From: Phenylobacterium sp.
GTDB taxonomy: Bacteria > Pseudomonadota > Alphaproteobacteria > Caulobacterales > Caulobacteraceae
Reading direction: 5' to 3'
Assembly: GCF_013822795.1 (NCBI RefSeq)
Contig: NZ_PNLB01000001.1
Location: 186,001-250,000 of the forward strand
Length of the DNA: 64,000 bases
Part shown: positions 45,847-55,059 of the stretch, piece after piece
Layout of the letters: each line of letters opens with the position of its first letter
Position numbering within the stretch: position 1 is the first letter of the stretch
Made by a program: the position numbers and the translations under genes
The notes under the pieces: model-generated
What the model saw: only the letters and a program-made list of their open reading frames with translations
The model's database searches: none
What the model was told of the DNA's origin: nothing

Positions 45847-47549
45847 TGGCTGTCCGGAACTTGCGTGCGGGTCCAGCGGTAGCCGTCCTGGGCCTGGCCG
45901 CGGGGCAGGTAGGTGATCGTCAGATCCATGCCGCCGCGGCGGATCTTCAGGGTGATGGTCTGGTCGGCCTTGGCCTGCACGGCGTCGAGCACGACCGCCT
46001 CGGTCACTTCGTCGCCGTCGCGGACGCCGGCGATGGCGGCCTGCGATCCGGCGACGAGGCCCTTCACGATCCGGGGGCTGGAGGTCAGCGAGGCGCTGTC
46101 GAAGCCGAGCTCGAAGGCGCGGAAGCTGGCGGCTTCGCGCTTGAAGCAGGGGCCGTAGGCGTCCGACGGCGGGACCAGCAGCGCGCCGGCCATCATTGCG
46201 GCGTGCTCGTCACGCGCCTGCGGGCCGAGTTCGGCGGTGACCATTTCCAGCCAGGCATCGGTGTCGTGGGATTGGCCGGCCTCGCGCCGGGCGATCATCG
46301 CCTTGACCAGGTCGTCCAGCCGGCGCTTGCCGCCCGACTTGTCGCGAACCTGGGCGTCGACCATGGCCATGTAGAAGGCGCCGCGGTCGTAGGGCAGCTT
46401 GCGCACGCGGGTGTCGCTCCAGAACTTGGCGGCGATCTCGCTGGCCGGGGCGGTGCGCACCGGGTTGCCGTAGTAGCTCTGCGCCCGCTCGTTGATCTGG
46501 GCCAGGAAGTCGTCGGTCGAGATCAGGCCCGCGCGCCAGGGGATGGTCGCCGAGTAGAACTCTGCCAGCCCTTCGCCGTACCAGGAGACGACGCCGTTCG
46601 GGCCGTCCAGGCTGCCGGGCCAGTTGTGGACGATCTCGTGCGCCAGGTGGTGGCGCATGCCGTCGACCGTCGGGGGCGGATCGTCGCCGAAGCCGGACAT
46701 GAACGAGTTGATCAGCCCGGCGCCGCCCGTGCCCGGATAGGGATTGTGGCGGAAGAACACCCGATAGGACTTGCCCGGCTCGCCGAAGAAGGTGGCGATG
46801 GCGGTTCGGGCCTTTTCCGTCCAGCTGGCCACGGCCGGCACGTCGAACGGCGGAGTTCCGAGCCAGTAGATCGCAAACGGCTGCCCGCTCGAGGCCTCCG
46901 GATAGCTCTTCATCGGGCCGGCCATATAGAAGGTGTGGGCCAGCAGATCGACCGGGCCGACCAGCTTCAGCTGGCCTTCGCCGAGGCTCTGGGCGCCGCG
47001 CGAACCGGCCGGCATGGCGGCGAGGTCCCAGTCGAGGCCGAGGTTGTAGGGGCGGCTGTTGTCGGGCAGGGCCAGGAAGGTCACGCCGGCGCCGTTGAGG
47101 CCGCCGGCCTCAGGCCGTAGGTCGAAGGGCGGGCCGGAGCCGAGCTTGGGTCGGAACGCGGCGGCGTTCGCCGTGTAGCGGACGGTGACGTCGCCCTGCG
47201 TCGGGCGCGCGACCTGCCAGCGGCGGAAGTACATGAAGTTCGATTGGTCGGCCGGATCGTCCTTCTGGACCAGCGGCACCGCGCCCTTGGCGTCGGTCAC
47301 CTGGATCTGGGCGGCCTCGTAGCGCTGGGTCTCGACCGAGGCGAAGACCATCGGCAGGCGCAGGAAGGGCTCGCCCGGCTTGGCGTCCGGCGCCTGCAGC
47401 TTGAGGGTGACGGCGACCTTGTCGACCGCGCCGCTGCTCTGATGCGGGGCGAGGGTGAGGTTCAGGGCCGGGGGCGCGTTCTGGGCCCCGGCGCTTGAGG
47501 CGAGCGCCAGGGCGGCCGCGGCGGCGGCCAGCAGGGTCTTGGTCTTCAT
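45834..47549 (-). CDS. M61-family aminopeptidase-like protein (copy 1)
   Basis: A 571-residue exported metallopeptidase of the M61 (glycyl aminopeptidase) family. The signal peptide ends near residue 22 (AGAQ). A beta-rich N-domain follows. The zinc site is HEIVH at 304-308 with the third ligand Glu in WYGEGLAEFY (about 326). A C-terminal PDZ-like domain covers about 470-550 (IVKGLVAGSQAAIAGVRDGD). It should trim N-terminal Gly/Ala-like residues in the periplasm. It overlaps the upstream PLP gene (TGATG) and the downstream S10 gene, so the three are coupled. Confidence 0.9.
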   Translation of the reverse strand: MKTKTLLAAAAAALALASSAGAQNAPPALNLTLAPHQSSGAVDKVAVTLKLQAPDAKPGEPFLRLPMVFASVETQRYEAAQIQVTDAKGAVPLVQKDDPADQSNFMYFRRWQVARPTQGDVTVRYTANAAAFRPKLGSGPPFDLRPEAGGLNGAGVTFLALPDNSRPYNLGLDWDLAAMPAGSRGAQSLGEGQLKLVGPVDLLAHTFYMAGPMKSYPEASSGQPFAIYWLGTPPFDVPAVASWTEKARTAIATFFGEPGKSYRVFFRHNPYPGTGGAGLINSFMSGFGDDPPPTVDGMRHHLAHEIVHNWPGSLDGPNGVVSWYGEGLAEFYSATIPWRAGLISTDDFLAQINERAQSYYGNPVRTAPASEIAAKFWSDTRVRKLPYDRGAFYMAMVDAQVRDKSGGKRRLDDLVKAMIARREAGQSHDTDAWLEMVTAELGPQARDEHAAMMAGALLVPPSDAYGPCFKREAASFRAFELGFDSASLTSSPRIVKGLVAGSQAAIAGVRDGDEVTEAVVLDAVQAKADQTITLKIRRGGMDLTITYLPRGQAQDGYRWTRTQVPDSQCAI

Positions 47550-48802
47550 CAGGCGGGCGGGGTCCGTGGCAGCGCCGACAGCAGGCGGTCGACGTCGTTC
47601 ATGTCGTTGAACACCGCCAGCGAGACCCGGAATCGGTTCTGCGAGACGGTCAGGCGAATATTGGCGGCCTTCATCAGGTCGCCCAGCTTGGCGCGTGCGT
47701 CCTTGAGCGCGAAGGCGACGAGGGCGGTGCGGGAGTCGAGCGGGGTCATCGGCTGGTAGCCGCGGCCGCGCAGTTCGGTCTGGACGGCCTTGATCAGCGG
47801 CTGGCGTGCGGCCTCGATGGCCGGCACGCCGAGGTCCTTGATCAGGCCCAGCGAGTAGTCGAGTTGCACGACGCCGGTCCAGGAGGTGGTGCCCATGGCG
47901 AACTTGCCGGCCGCGTCGGGCGACATGCCGTAGGTGGCCGCGCCGGGCCCGGGTTCGTCGTAGGGAAAGACGTGCGACTTGAAGGCGTTGACCTGGTGGT
48001 AGCCCCACCACGGCCGCTTGACCTTGTCCTGGATCTCCTTGCGCACATAGAGGAAGCCCAGGCCGAAATCGCCCATCAGCCACTTGTAGGAAGATGCGGC
48101 GGCGAAATCGACGCCGGCCGCGCGCAGGTCGATCGGCGAGATCCCAGCCGCGTGGACCATGTCGACATAGACGTAGGCGCCATGGGCGTGGGCCAGGTCG
48201 CAGACCGCCTTGAGGTCGTGCGCAAAGCCGTTGGTGGTCGAGACGGCGCTGATCGAGACCAGCTTGGTGCGGTCGTTCACCGCCGCCGCCATCTGCCCCA
48301 TGTCGATGCGGCCATCCTTGGTCATCGGCAGGGTGACGACGTCCATGCCGGCCTTGCCGAGCTCGCCGTAGGTGTAGAACGAGCCGAAGAAGTGCAGGGC
48401 GTCGGTGACGATCCGCCCGCCGCTCTCGGGGATGCCGAGCGCACGGATCACCAGGTTCTCGCCCATGGTGGTCGACTGGATCAGTGACAGCTCGTCGTGC
48501 GCGGCGCCGACCAGTTTGCCGAACTTGGCGATCATCGCCGTTTCCTTGGCCCCGACGCTGTAGTTCGAGACCGTGCCATCCTGGGTCTTGTAGCGGAGGT
48601 ACTCCTCCAGCGCCTTGCGTGCGCCCAGCGGCATCGGGTGGGTCGAGCCGGCGTCCAGATAGGTGAACGGCATCTTGGCGAAAGCGTCCTTGGCCGGCAG
48701 CCGGCCAGGAGCTGGGGAGGCCTGGGCCGCGGCGGCGGCCGACTGGGCCAGCGCCCCGCTCGTGGCGGCGGCGGCGACGAGGGCGCGGCGCGTCAGCTTC
48801 AT
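47549..48802 (-). CDS. Tat-exported class V PLP-dependent aminotransferase-like enzyme
   Basis: A 417-residue fold-type I PLP enzyme. The N-terminus has a twin-arginine signal (LTRRALVAAAATSGALAQSA), so it is probably folded with PLP and then exported. The PLP lysine is in SSYKWLMGDFGLGF (about 250), and the aspartate in VYVDMVHAAG. It looks like class V enzymes (isopenicillin-N-epimerase or cysteine-desulfurase-like), so racemase, epimerase or lyase activity is possible. Periplasmic PLP enzymes are uncommon. First gene of the minus-strand peptidase operon. Confidence 0.85.
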   Translation of the reverse strand: MKLTRRALVAAAATSGALAQSAAAAAQASPAPGRLPAKDAFAKMPFTYLDAGSTHPMPLGARKALEEYLRYKTQDGTVSNYSVGAKETAMIAKFGKLVGAAHDELSLIQSTTMGENLVIRALGIPESGGRIVTDALHFFGSFYTYGELGKAGMDVVTLPMTKDGRIDMGQMAAAVNDRTKLVSISAVSTTNGFAHDLKAVCDLAHAHGAYVYVDMVHAAGISPIDLRAAGVDFAAASSYKWLMGDFGLGFLYVRKEIQDKVKRPWWGYHQVNAFKSHVFPYDEPGPGAATYGMSPDAAGKFAMGTTSWTGVVQLDYSLGLIKDLGVPAIEAARQPLIKAVQTELRGRGYQPMTPLDSRTALVAFALKDARAKLGDLMKAANIRLTVSQNRFRVSLAVFNDMNDVDRLLSALPRTPPA

Positions 48803-48962
48803 GGTGATCTCGCACTCTTGCGGCCATGGCCGGCCGTGCTCGAAACGCTATGGCTCGGCCGGCGGATTTTCTTGTCGTTCTCCACGGCGAAGGTCGCCGC
48901 GGCGGCTTGGATTATGCGACGTCGAGCCTACCCGCTGCATTACTCATGCGCCGTTGGGGCGA

Positions 48963-49445
48963 TCAGCGGAACTTGCGCGCCCGCATCGGGATAGCGGTGG
49001 TGCTCTTGGACTCGGTCAGGGTCACGATCGAACGGACGTCGATGACCCCGGGCAGCTTCAGCAGCGTCGAGAAGATGAAGTCCTGATACCAGATCACGTC
49101 CGGCGCCAGGATCTTGAGCATGGCGTCCATCTCCCCGAAAACCGTATAGCATTCAAGGATTTCGGGGATGTCGTTGATGGCCTTGTGGAACTTGGCGCGG
49201 TCCTCGTCGCTCAAGGTCGTCATCTTCACCTGGGCGAAGATCTGCATCTTGAAGCCGAGTTTCTCGCGATCGACGATCACCACCTGGGCCTTGATGTAGC
49301 CCTCCTCGCGCATGCGCTGGATGCGGCGCCAGCAGGGCGACTGCGACAGGCCCACCCGTTCGGCCAGTTCGGCGGTCGAGAGCGATGCGTCGCGTTGCAT
49401 CAGCTCCAGGATCTTCATGTCGATGGCGTCGAGCTCGGCGGGCAT
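48963..49445 (-). CDS. Lrp/AsnC-family transcriptional regulator
   Basis: A 160-residue regulator. The N-terminal winged HTH is DAIDMKILELMQRDASLSTA and ERVGLSQSPCWRRIQRMREE. The C-terminal RAM ligand domain follows (MQIFAQVKM, CYTVFGEMDAMLKI, PGVIDVRSIVTL). Such proteins sense amino acids and control their transport or catabolism. It stands head-to-head with the aminotransferase at 49603 and upstream of the peptidase operon, so these are likely targets. Confidence 0.93.
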   Translation of the reverse strand: MPAELDAIDMKILELMQRDASLSTAELAERVGLSQSPCWRRIQRMREEGYIKAQVVIVDREKLGFKMQIFAQVKMTTLSDEDRAKFHKAINDIPEILECYTVFGEMDAMLKILAPDVIWYQDFIFSTLLKLPGVIDVRSIVTLTESKSTTAIPMRARKFR

Positions 49446-49602
49446 AGCTTATGTCCTTGGTTCGATATGGGCGCATAGCGGATGCGGCTATCGACGATGT
49501 CAAGGCCGAGTAAGGCAAGATAATCCCATGTGGCGGAATAGGCTCACTCCATAGTCAGCAACTGTCGCCGCACGGCGCAGGCAGCGCCTTGGGGGCGACG
49601 AA

Positions 49603-50763
49603 GTGAACATGCCGAGTAAGTCGCCCAAGGCTGAGGGGACGCACGTGCCGCCGCCAGAGGACTATTCCAACTGGGTGCGGACGATGATGCGCAACATCGC
49701 CGCCGCGCCCGATGCGGCGGTGCTCTACGACTCCACCATCCGTGAGCCGACCGAGTTGCTGGCGCAGGTGGTGCGCGGGGCGTTCGGCGGCGAGATCACC
49801 GATCGTTACGAGAGCGTCTTCGCGAACGGCAACCGCTTCGTGGCCGCCGCCGTCGCCGGCCGCTACGGCGTGCAGCCGGCCAACGTGCTCTGCACCACGG
49901 GCGCGACGAGCGCCATGGGCCTGGCGATCCGCGCTTTCGTGCGGCCCGGCGACCACATCATCGTCGAGACGCCGTGCTTCGACCTTCTGCCGGGCCTGGC
50001 TGCGGCTGCGGGGGCGAGCATCAGCTATCTGTCCCGCCGCGCGCCGGACTTCGCCATCGACACCGCCGAACTGGAGAGCCTGATCCAGCCGGAGACGCGG
50101 CTGGTGCTGCTGACCGACCTGCACAACCCGTCCGGGGCGGCGCTGGGGCAGGGGACGCTGTTGGCTCTGGCCGCCCTGGCCGGCAAGAGCGGCGTGCGCA
50201 TCGTGATCGACGAGGTCTACGGCGACTTCGCCGGGCCGCGTCCGGCCGCGGCCACCTATTCGCCGGAGATCATCAGCGTCGGCAGCCTGACCAAGGTCCA
50301 GGGCCTGTTCGCGCTCAAGTGCGGCTGGGCGATCGCGTCGCCCGACAAGATCAAGGCGATCCTGGCGGCCAGCGAGCAGGGCGACCTCGGGGTCTCCAAG
50401 CTATCGCATGCGGTCGCCGCGCGGGTGCTGGAGGATATGGCCCCGTTCGACGACTACTGGCGCGGCCTGCTGGCGCGGACGCGCCCGGTGCTGGAGCGGC
50501 ACGCCGCCAGCATGATCGCCGAGGGCCTGCTGGCCGGCGACGTCCCGCCGCAAGGCTGCATGTACTTCCCACGGGTGGTTGGTGTGGCCGACACCTACGC
50601 CCTGGCCCAGTGGCTGTGGCGCGAGCATCGCGTGGCCGTCGCGCCCGGCGAGTTCTTCGGCCTGCCGGGGCATGTGCGGATCGGGTTCGGTGGCGACGCA
50701 GAGCAGCTTGACCGGGCGCTTGGCCGCTTCGCCGACGCCCTGCGCCGCTATCGGCCGTCCTGA
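49603..50763 (+). CDS. PLP-dependent aminotransferase, class I/II
   Basis: A 386-residue cytoplasmic aminotransferase. The pattern is TTGATSAMGLAIRAFVRPGD, the family Asn in TDLHNPSGA, Asp-Tyr in IDEVYGDFA, and the PLP lysine in VGSLTKVQGLFALKCGWAI (about 230). The final arginine site is HVRIGFGGD. It resembles valine-pyruvate or aromatic/alanine-type fold I enzymes; substrate not assignable. Divergent from the Lrp regulator, which probably controls it. The TonB receptor gene begins 240 bases downstream. Confidence 0.9.
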   Translation: MNMPSKSPKAEGTHVPPPEDYSNWVRTMMRNIAAAPDAAVLYDSTIREPTELLAQVVRGAFGGEITDRYESVFANGNRFVAAAVAGRYGVQPANVLCTTGATSAMGLAIRAFVRPGDHIIVETPCFDLLPGLAAAAGASISYLSRRAPDFAIDTAELESLIQPETRLVLLTDLHNPSGAALGQGTLLALAALAGKSGVRIVIDEVYGDFAGPRPAAATYSPEIISVGSLTKVQGLFALKCGWAIASPDKIKAILAASEQGDLGVSKLSHAVAARVLEDMAPFDDYWRGLLARTRPVLERHAASMIAEGLLAGDVPPQGCMYFPRVVGVADTYALAQWLWREHRVAVAPGEFFGLPGHVRIGFGGDAEQLDRALGRFADALRRYRPS

Positions 50764-51006
50764 TGGCCGCCTTGTGCGCCTCGTCTGCCCGCGCCGCATC
50801 GGCCATGCAGGGGCATGTCGCCGGGCGCATAAACAATCTGCGACGCTTTGGCGTCGGTTTGAAGAACGAAAAGAAAAACCGCGTTGCGGCGCCTAGCTTT
50901 TCCACAAGCGCCACAACGCAAAAGCGGACTTTGCGGCCCGCCCCGAACGGGGAGCGGCGGGTCGCGTCGGAGCCGGAGGGGCTCCGCGACAAAAGGGGGA
51001 TTTAAG
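50764..51006 (+). promoter_or_regulatory. Leader of the TonB-dependent receptor gene
   Basis: A 243-base stretch, A+T-richer in its middle (about 50830-50920), followed by a strong hairpin at 50961-50990 (GTCGCG-tc-GGAGCC ... GGCTCCGCGAC) just before AAAAGGGGG and the ATG. It probably holds the promoter and a structured 5' leader; control by the hairpin is conjecture. Confidence 0.45.
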
Positions 51007-53979
51007 ATGGTTCAGTCAGTTCGCGGGCGCATGCTCGCCACCAGCATGATGGGCGGTCTGGCGATCGCAGCCTCGATGGCGGCTCAGCCCGCCTTCGCCC
51101 AGAACGACGTGGCGGTCGAAGAGATCATCGTCACCGGCTCGCGCATCCGCCGCGTCGAGACCGAAACCTCGGCGCCGGTTTCGGTGGTCACCGAGCAGAC
51201 GCTGACCGATCGCGGCGTGGTTCAGGTCGGCGATATGCTGAACCAGATCAGCTCCAACGTGCCCTCGTTCGCGATCGCGGACGGCACCGGCAACGAAGCC
51301 GGTAGCGGCCAGACCTTCCCGAACCTGTTCGGCCTGGGCGCTGGGCGCACCCTGACCCTAGTCAACGGCCGCCGCATGGTCACCACCTCGCAATCGCGGG
51401 CGGTGAGCGGCGTCGATGGCCTGGGCGACCGCGTGGTCGACACCAACATCATCCCGACCGGCCTGATCCAGCGCATCGACGTGGTGCAAGCGGGCGGCGC
51501 GGCCGTCTACGGCTCCGACGCCATCGCCGGCGTGGTCAACTACGTCCTGAAGGACAGCTTCGAGGGCTTGGAGCTAGACGCCCAGTACGGCATCTCCTCG
51601 CGTGACGACTATCCGACCCAGGCGCTGCGCGCGACAGCGGGCAAGAACTTCCTGGACGGCCGCGCCAACATTGCGGCGAACCTGGAGTGGTCGAAGACCG
51701 ACTCGCTTCTCGACTACGACCGGCCGCGCACGAACCTCGGCCGCGTGACCGTGTCGAACCCAGCCAACCGGACGCCGACCGACGGCATTCCGGCGCTGGT
51801 CGAGAACCTCAACACCCGCTTCGTGACCTTCAACGCCAACGGCGTGATCTCGCGCGCCGGGCCGCCCTTCGCCAGCCAGATCGGCGCGGTCGCCGGCCAG
51901 CCGATCCAGAGCAACGCCACGGGCGACGCCTTCATTTTCTATGACGTCGGCGCGTTGAAGAACCCGACGGTCCCGCCGTTCACCAGCGGCGGCGACGGCC
52001 TGCCGTACCAGGAACTAGCCGCCCTGCAGGTCGGCATCGAACGCTGGGTCGGCAACGTCATCGGCCACGTGGACCTGACTGACAATGTCCGCCTGTCGGG
52101 CGAGTTCATGTACGCCAAGGTCGAAGGCCGCGACCCCTACGGCCAGCAGGCCAGCAACACAGTGTTGAATAACGCCGCGTCCGGCGCCGGCGCCATCGCG
52201 CTGTCGCGCACCAACCCGTTCCTGACGCCGGCCATGTCGGCGGCGCTGGGCGCAGGCGGTCCGCCGCTGTTCGTGTCCAAGTTCTGGACCGACCTGCTGC
52301 CGACGCGCGAGAACGTCAGCACCACCAACACGGCCCGTGCGGTCGTCTCGCTCGACGGCGACTTCGACTTCGCCGATCGCAACTTCTACTGGAGCCTCTC
52401 GGCCAGCCGCGCCGAGACCGACGGCGAGAGCACCGGCTGGGGCGTGATCACTTCGCGCTTCAACAAGGCCGTCAACGCCGTCCGCAACAGCTCGGGCGCC
52501 ATCGTCTGCGCGGTCAACGCCAACGCCAGCACGGCCGATGACGACGCGGCCTGCACCCCGCTGAACCCGTTCGGCGTCGGCAATGTCACCCAGGCCAACC
52601 GCCTGTACCTGACCGCGCCGATCGGCCAGGACTACCTGAACACCCAGGACGACTACCTGGCGACTATCGGCGGCGACATCTTCAACCTGCCGGCCGGCGC
52701 CGTGAAGTTCAGCGCGGCCTACGAGCACCGCCGTGAAGAGGCGAAGTACACGCCCTTCGTCGCCAACCAGCAGGGCATCGTCGGCTCGCAGGTGGCCACC
52801 TCGGCCACCAAGGCGGCCTACAACACCGACGAGTTCTCGGGCGAACTGCTCGTGCCGATCTTCGGCGGCGACTTCACTCTGCCGGGCGTCCGCTCGCTGG
52901 AGTTCGACGGCGCCTATCGCCGCGTGAAGCACTCGATCGCCGGTTCGGAGAACATCTGGGGCGCGGGCCTGCGCTGGGAAATCTTCGAGGGCCTGACCAT
53001 CCGTGGCTCGCGCAGCCGCAACTTCCGGGCCCCGACCCTGGACCAACTGGCCGCGCCCTCGCGGACCGATCTGTCCAACGCCGGCAATGACCCCTGCGAC
53101 GCCGACCGCATCAACTCGGGTCCGAACCCGGCGGTGCGTCTGGCCAACTGTCAGGCGCTGTTCGCCGCCAATCCGAGCTTCGGCCCGCTGGCGACGTTCC
53201 AGAACCCGTCCGAGAACTTCTCGAACACCCTGGTCACCTCGGGCGGCAACCCGAACCTGCGGAACGAACTGTCGGACACCAAGACCATCGGCTTCATCTA
53301 TCAGCCGACCTTCGTGCCCGGCCTGACCATCGTGGTCGACCGCATCGACGTGGACCTGACGGATGGTCTGTCGCCGTTCATGCCGCAGGACTTCATGGCC
53401 GCCTGCTATGACTCGACCAGCCCGTCGGCCGAGATCTGCGGCACCTTCACCCGCGACTCGACCGGCGCCATTGCGACCGCGCTGTCGACGACCTTCAACG
53501 CCGGTACCGTGGCGTTCCGCGGCGAGACCTACAACGTCAACTACCGCTTCCCGGTGGGCCGCTTCTTCAACGACGCGGACTACGGCGAGCTGGAGCTGGC
53601 GGTCGACGCCACCCACACGACCCGCTTCGAGCAATCGGTCACCGGCTTCGACGTCAATCGCTACGACGGCACCACCCGTCAGCCGGATTGGGTGGTCGAC
53701 TTCGACGCCACCTACTCCAACGGTCCGCTGCGTCTGTACTACTCGCTGCACTACCTGCCGGAGGCCAAGGTCAACAGCTTCGACACCATCGAGAGCACCC
53801 CGACCCCCGAGATCAAGGAAAACTACCGCCACAACATCTCGGCGCAGTACGCCTTCGACAAGTACACGGTGCGCGCGGGCGTCATCAATCTGACCGACGA
53901 GCAGCCCTCGTTCCCGACCCGGAACTACGGCGACATCCTCGGCCGGCGGTACTATGTCGGCCTGAACGCGCGGTTCTAA
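51007..53979 (+). CDS. TonB-dependent outer-membrane receptor
   Basis: A 990-residue receptor with a signal peptide (ending AFAQ, about residue 31), a plug starting EEIIVTGSRIRRVETETSAP with SEAQ-like TonB-box region before it, a plug motif GGAAVYGSDAIAGVVNYVL near 175, and a long barrel ending in RYYVGLNARF with the C-terminal phenylalanine. It belongs to the large TonB-dependent family frequent in Caulobacterales, which import carbohydrates, peptides or siderophores. No FecIR pair is adjacent. With the peptidase and amino-acid genes around it, a peptide ligand is the likeliest guess. Confidence 0.93.
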   Translation: MVQSVRGRMLATSMMGGLAIAASMAAQPAFAQNDVAVEEIIVTGSRIRRVETETSAPVSVVTEQTLTDRGVVQVGDMLNQISSNVPSFAIADGTGNEAGSGQTFPNLFGLGAGRTLTLVNGRRMVTTSQSRAVSGVDGLGDRVVDTNIIPTGLIQRIDVVQAGGAAVYGSDAIAGVVNYVLKDSFEGLELDAQYGISSRDDYPTQALRATAGKNFLDGRANIAANLEWSKTDSLLDYDRPRTNLGRVTVSNPANRTPTDGIPALVENLNTRFVTFNANGVISRAGPPFASQIGAVAGQPIQSNATGDAFIFYDVGALKNPTVPPFTSGGDGLPYQELAALQVGIERWVGNVIGHVDLTDNVRLSGEFMYAKVEGRDPYGQQASNTVLNNAASGAGAIALSRTNPFLTPAMSAALGAGGPPLFVSKFWTDLLPTRENVSTTNTARAVVSLDGDFDFADRNFYWSLSASRAETDGESTGWGVITSRFNKAVNAVRNSSGAIVCAVNANASTADDDAACTPLNPFGVGNVTQANRLYLTAPIGQDYLNTQDDYLATIGGDIFNLPAGAVKFSAAYEHRREEAKYTPFVANQQGIVGSQVATSATKAAYNTDEFSGELLVPIFGGDFTLPGVRSLEFDGAYRRVKHSIAGSENIWGAGLRWEIFEGLTIRGSRSRNFRAPTLDQLAAPSRTDLSNAGNDPCDADRINSGPNPAVRLANCQALFAANPSFGPLATFQNPSENFSNTLVTSGGNPNLRNELSDTKTIGFIYQPTFVPGLTIVVDRIDVDLTDGLSPFMPQDFMAACYDSTSPSAEICGTFTRDSTGAIATALSTTFNAGTVAFRGETYNVNYRFPVGRFFNDADYGELELAVDATHTTRFEQSVTGFDVNRYDGTTRQPDWVVDFDATYSNGPLRLYYSLHYLPEAKVNSFDTIESTPTPEIKENYRHNISAQYAFDKYTVRAGVINLTDEQPSFPTRNYGDILGRRYYVGLNARF

Positions 53980-54081
53980 GCCGGGCCAAACCGTCGCGCG
54001 GAACACTCTCGTCCGCGCGCGGCAGGCGGCGCTGGTCTGACCCACGGGCCGGCGCCGTCACGCATTTCGGGGCGTAAGGAC

Positions 54082-55059
54082 ATGAGCTTGGCGAAGGATG
54101 ATCTTGGCGACCTGGTCGTGCTCGACGCCGACGCCGTCCGCGCCCGGCTGACGTTCGCGGCGGCTATCCCGGTCGTCCGCGAGGCGATGATCGCGCTGTC
54201 CGATGGACGGGTTCGCCAGCAGCTGCGCAGCTTCCTGCCCTGGGGCGAGGGCAAGACCTTCGCCATCATGCCCGCGGCGATGTCGGACCGCGGCGTGTTC
54301 GGGGCCAAGCTCGTCAGCGTCTTCAAGCGCCCCGATGGGGCCAAAGCCCACGAAGGCGTGGTGCTGTTGTTCGACCCGCAGAGCGGCGCGCCGGTCTGCC
54401 TCGCCGACGCCGGCGAGGTGACCGCCATCCGCACCGCGGCGGCCAGCGCCGTGGCCACCGACGCCCTGGCCCGTCCCGACGCCGCCGTCCTGACCCTGCT
54501 GGGGGCCGGCAAGCAGGCCGCCGCCCACGCCCAGGCGATCGCCCAGGTTCGCGCCTTGCGCCAGATCCGCGTGTGGGCCCGTTCTGACCGGCAGGCCCAG
54601 GCGCTCGCCGCCCAACTCGCCGCGACGCTGGGCATCGAGGCCCACGCCGCGCCGATGGACGTCGCCCTGGCCGGGGCGGATATCGTCTGCACGGTCACCG
54701 CCGCCGTCGATCCGATCCTCTCGGCCGCGCAGGTCGACCCCGGAACCCACGTCAACGTCGTCGGCTCCAGCGGGCCGGCCCAGGCGGAGATCGCCGGCGA
54801 CCTGGTCGCCGCCGGCCGCTTCATCGTCGACCATCGCGAGCACGTGTTGGCGCATGGCGGGGAGTTCCTGCGCGCCAAGGCCGCCGGCCTGGTCGGCGAC
54901 GATAACATCGCCGCCGAGATCGGCGAAGTGCTCGCCGGTGCGCGGCCGGGCCGCACCCGCGCCGACGAGATCACCCTCTACAAGTCGCTCGGCCACGCCG
55001 CCCAGGATCTGGCCGCGGCGGCCTGGCTCTATCGAGACGCTACCGGGAAGACCCTATGA
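54082..55059 (+). CDS. Ornithine-cyclodeaminase-family reductase (paralogue 1)
   Basis: A 325-residue member of the ornithine cyclodeaminase / mu-crystallin family. The family signature is GEVTAIRTAAASAVATDALA (about 112-131), the NAD-binding loop is LLGAGKQAAAHAQAIA, and GTHVNVVGSSGPAQ and TLYKSLGHAAQDLA near the end are conserved. Related enzymes include pyrroline-2-carboxylate reductase, alanine dehydrogenase and ornithine cyclodeaminase. It is about half identical by eye to the copy at 56363. It overlaps the permease start (ATGA), first gene of this four-gene run. Confidence 0.9.
   Translation: MSLAKDDLGDLVVLDADAVRARLTFAAAIPVVREAMIALSDGRVRQQLRSFLPWGEGKTFAIMPAAMSDRGVFGAKLVSVFKRPDGAKAHEGVVLLFDPQSGAPVCLADAGEVTAIRTAAASAVATDALARPDAAVLTLLGAGKQAAAHAQAIAQVRALRQIRVWARSDRQAQALAAQLAATLGIEAHAAPMDVALAGADIVCTVTAAVDPILSAAQVDPGTHVNVVGSSGPAQAEIAGDLVAAGRFIVDHREHVLAHGGEFLRAKAAGLVGDDNIAAEIGEVLAGARPGRTRADEITLYKSLGHAAQDLAAAAWLYRDATGKTL

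Noticed and set aside
45834..48827. One continuous minus-strand frame of 997 codons
   Set aside because: The first ~425 codons lie out of frame with the PLP enzyme gene and look non-coding; only the part from 47549 onward is a real M61 protein.
52015..54045. 676-codon minus-strand frame opposite the TonB receptor
   Set aside because: Antisense mirror of receptor codons, no motif, no ribosome site.
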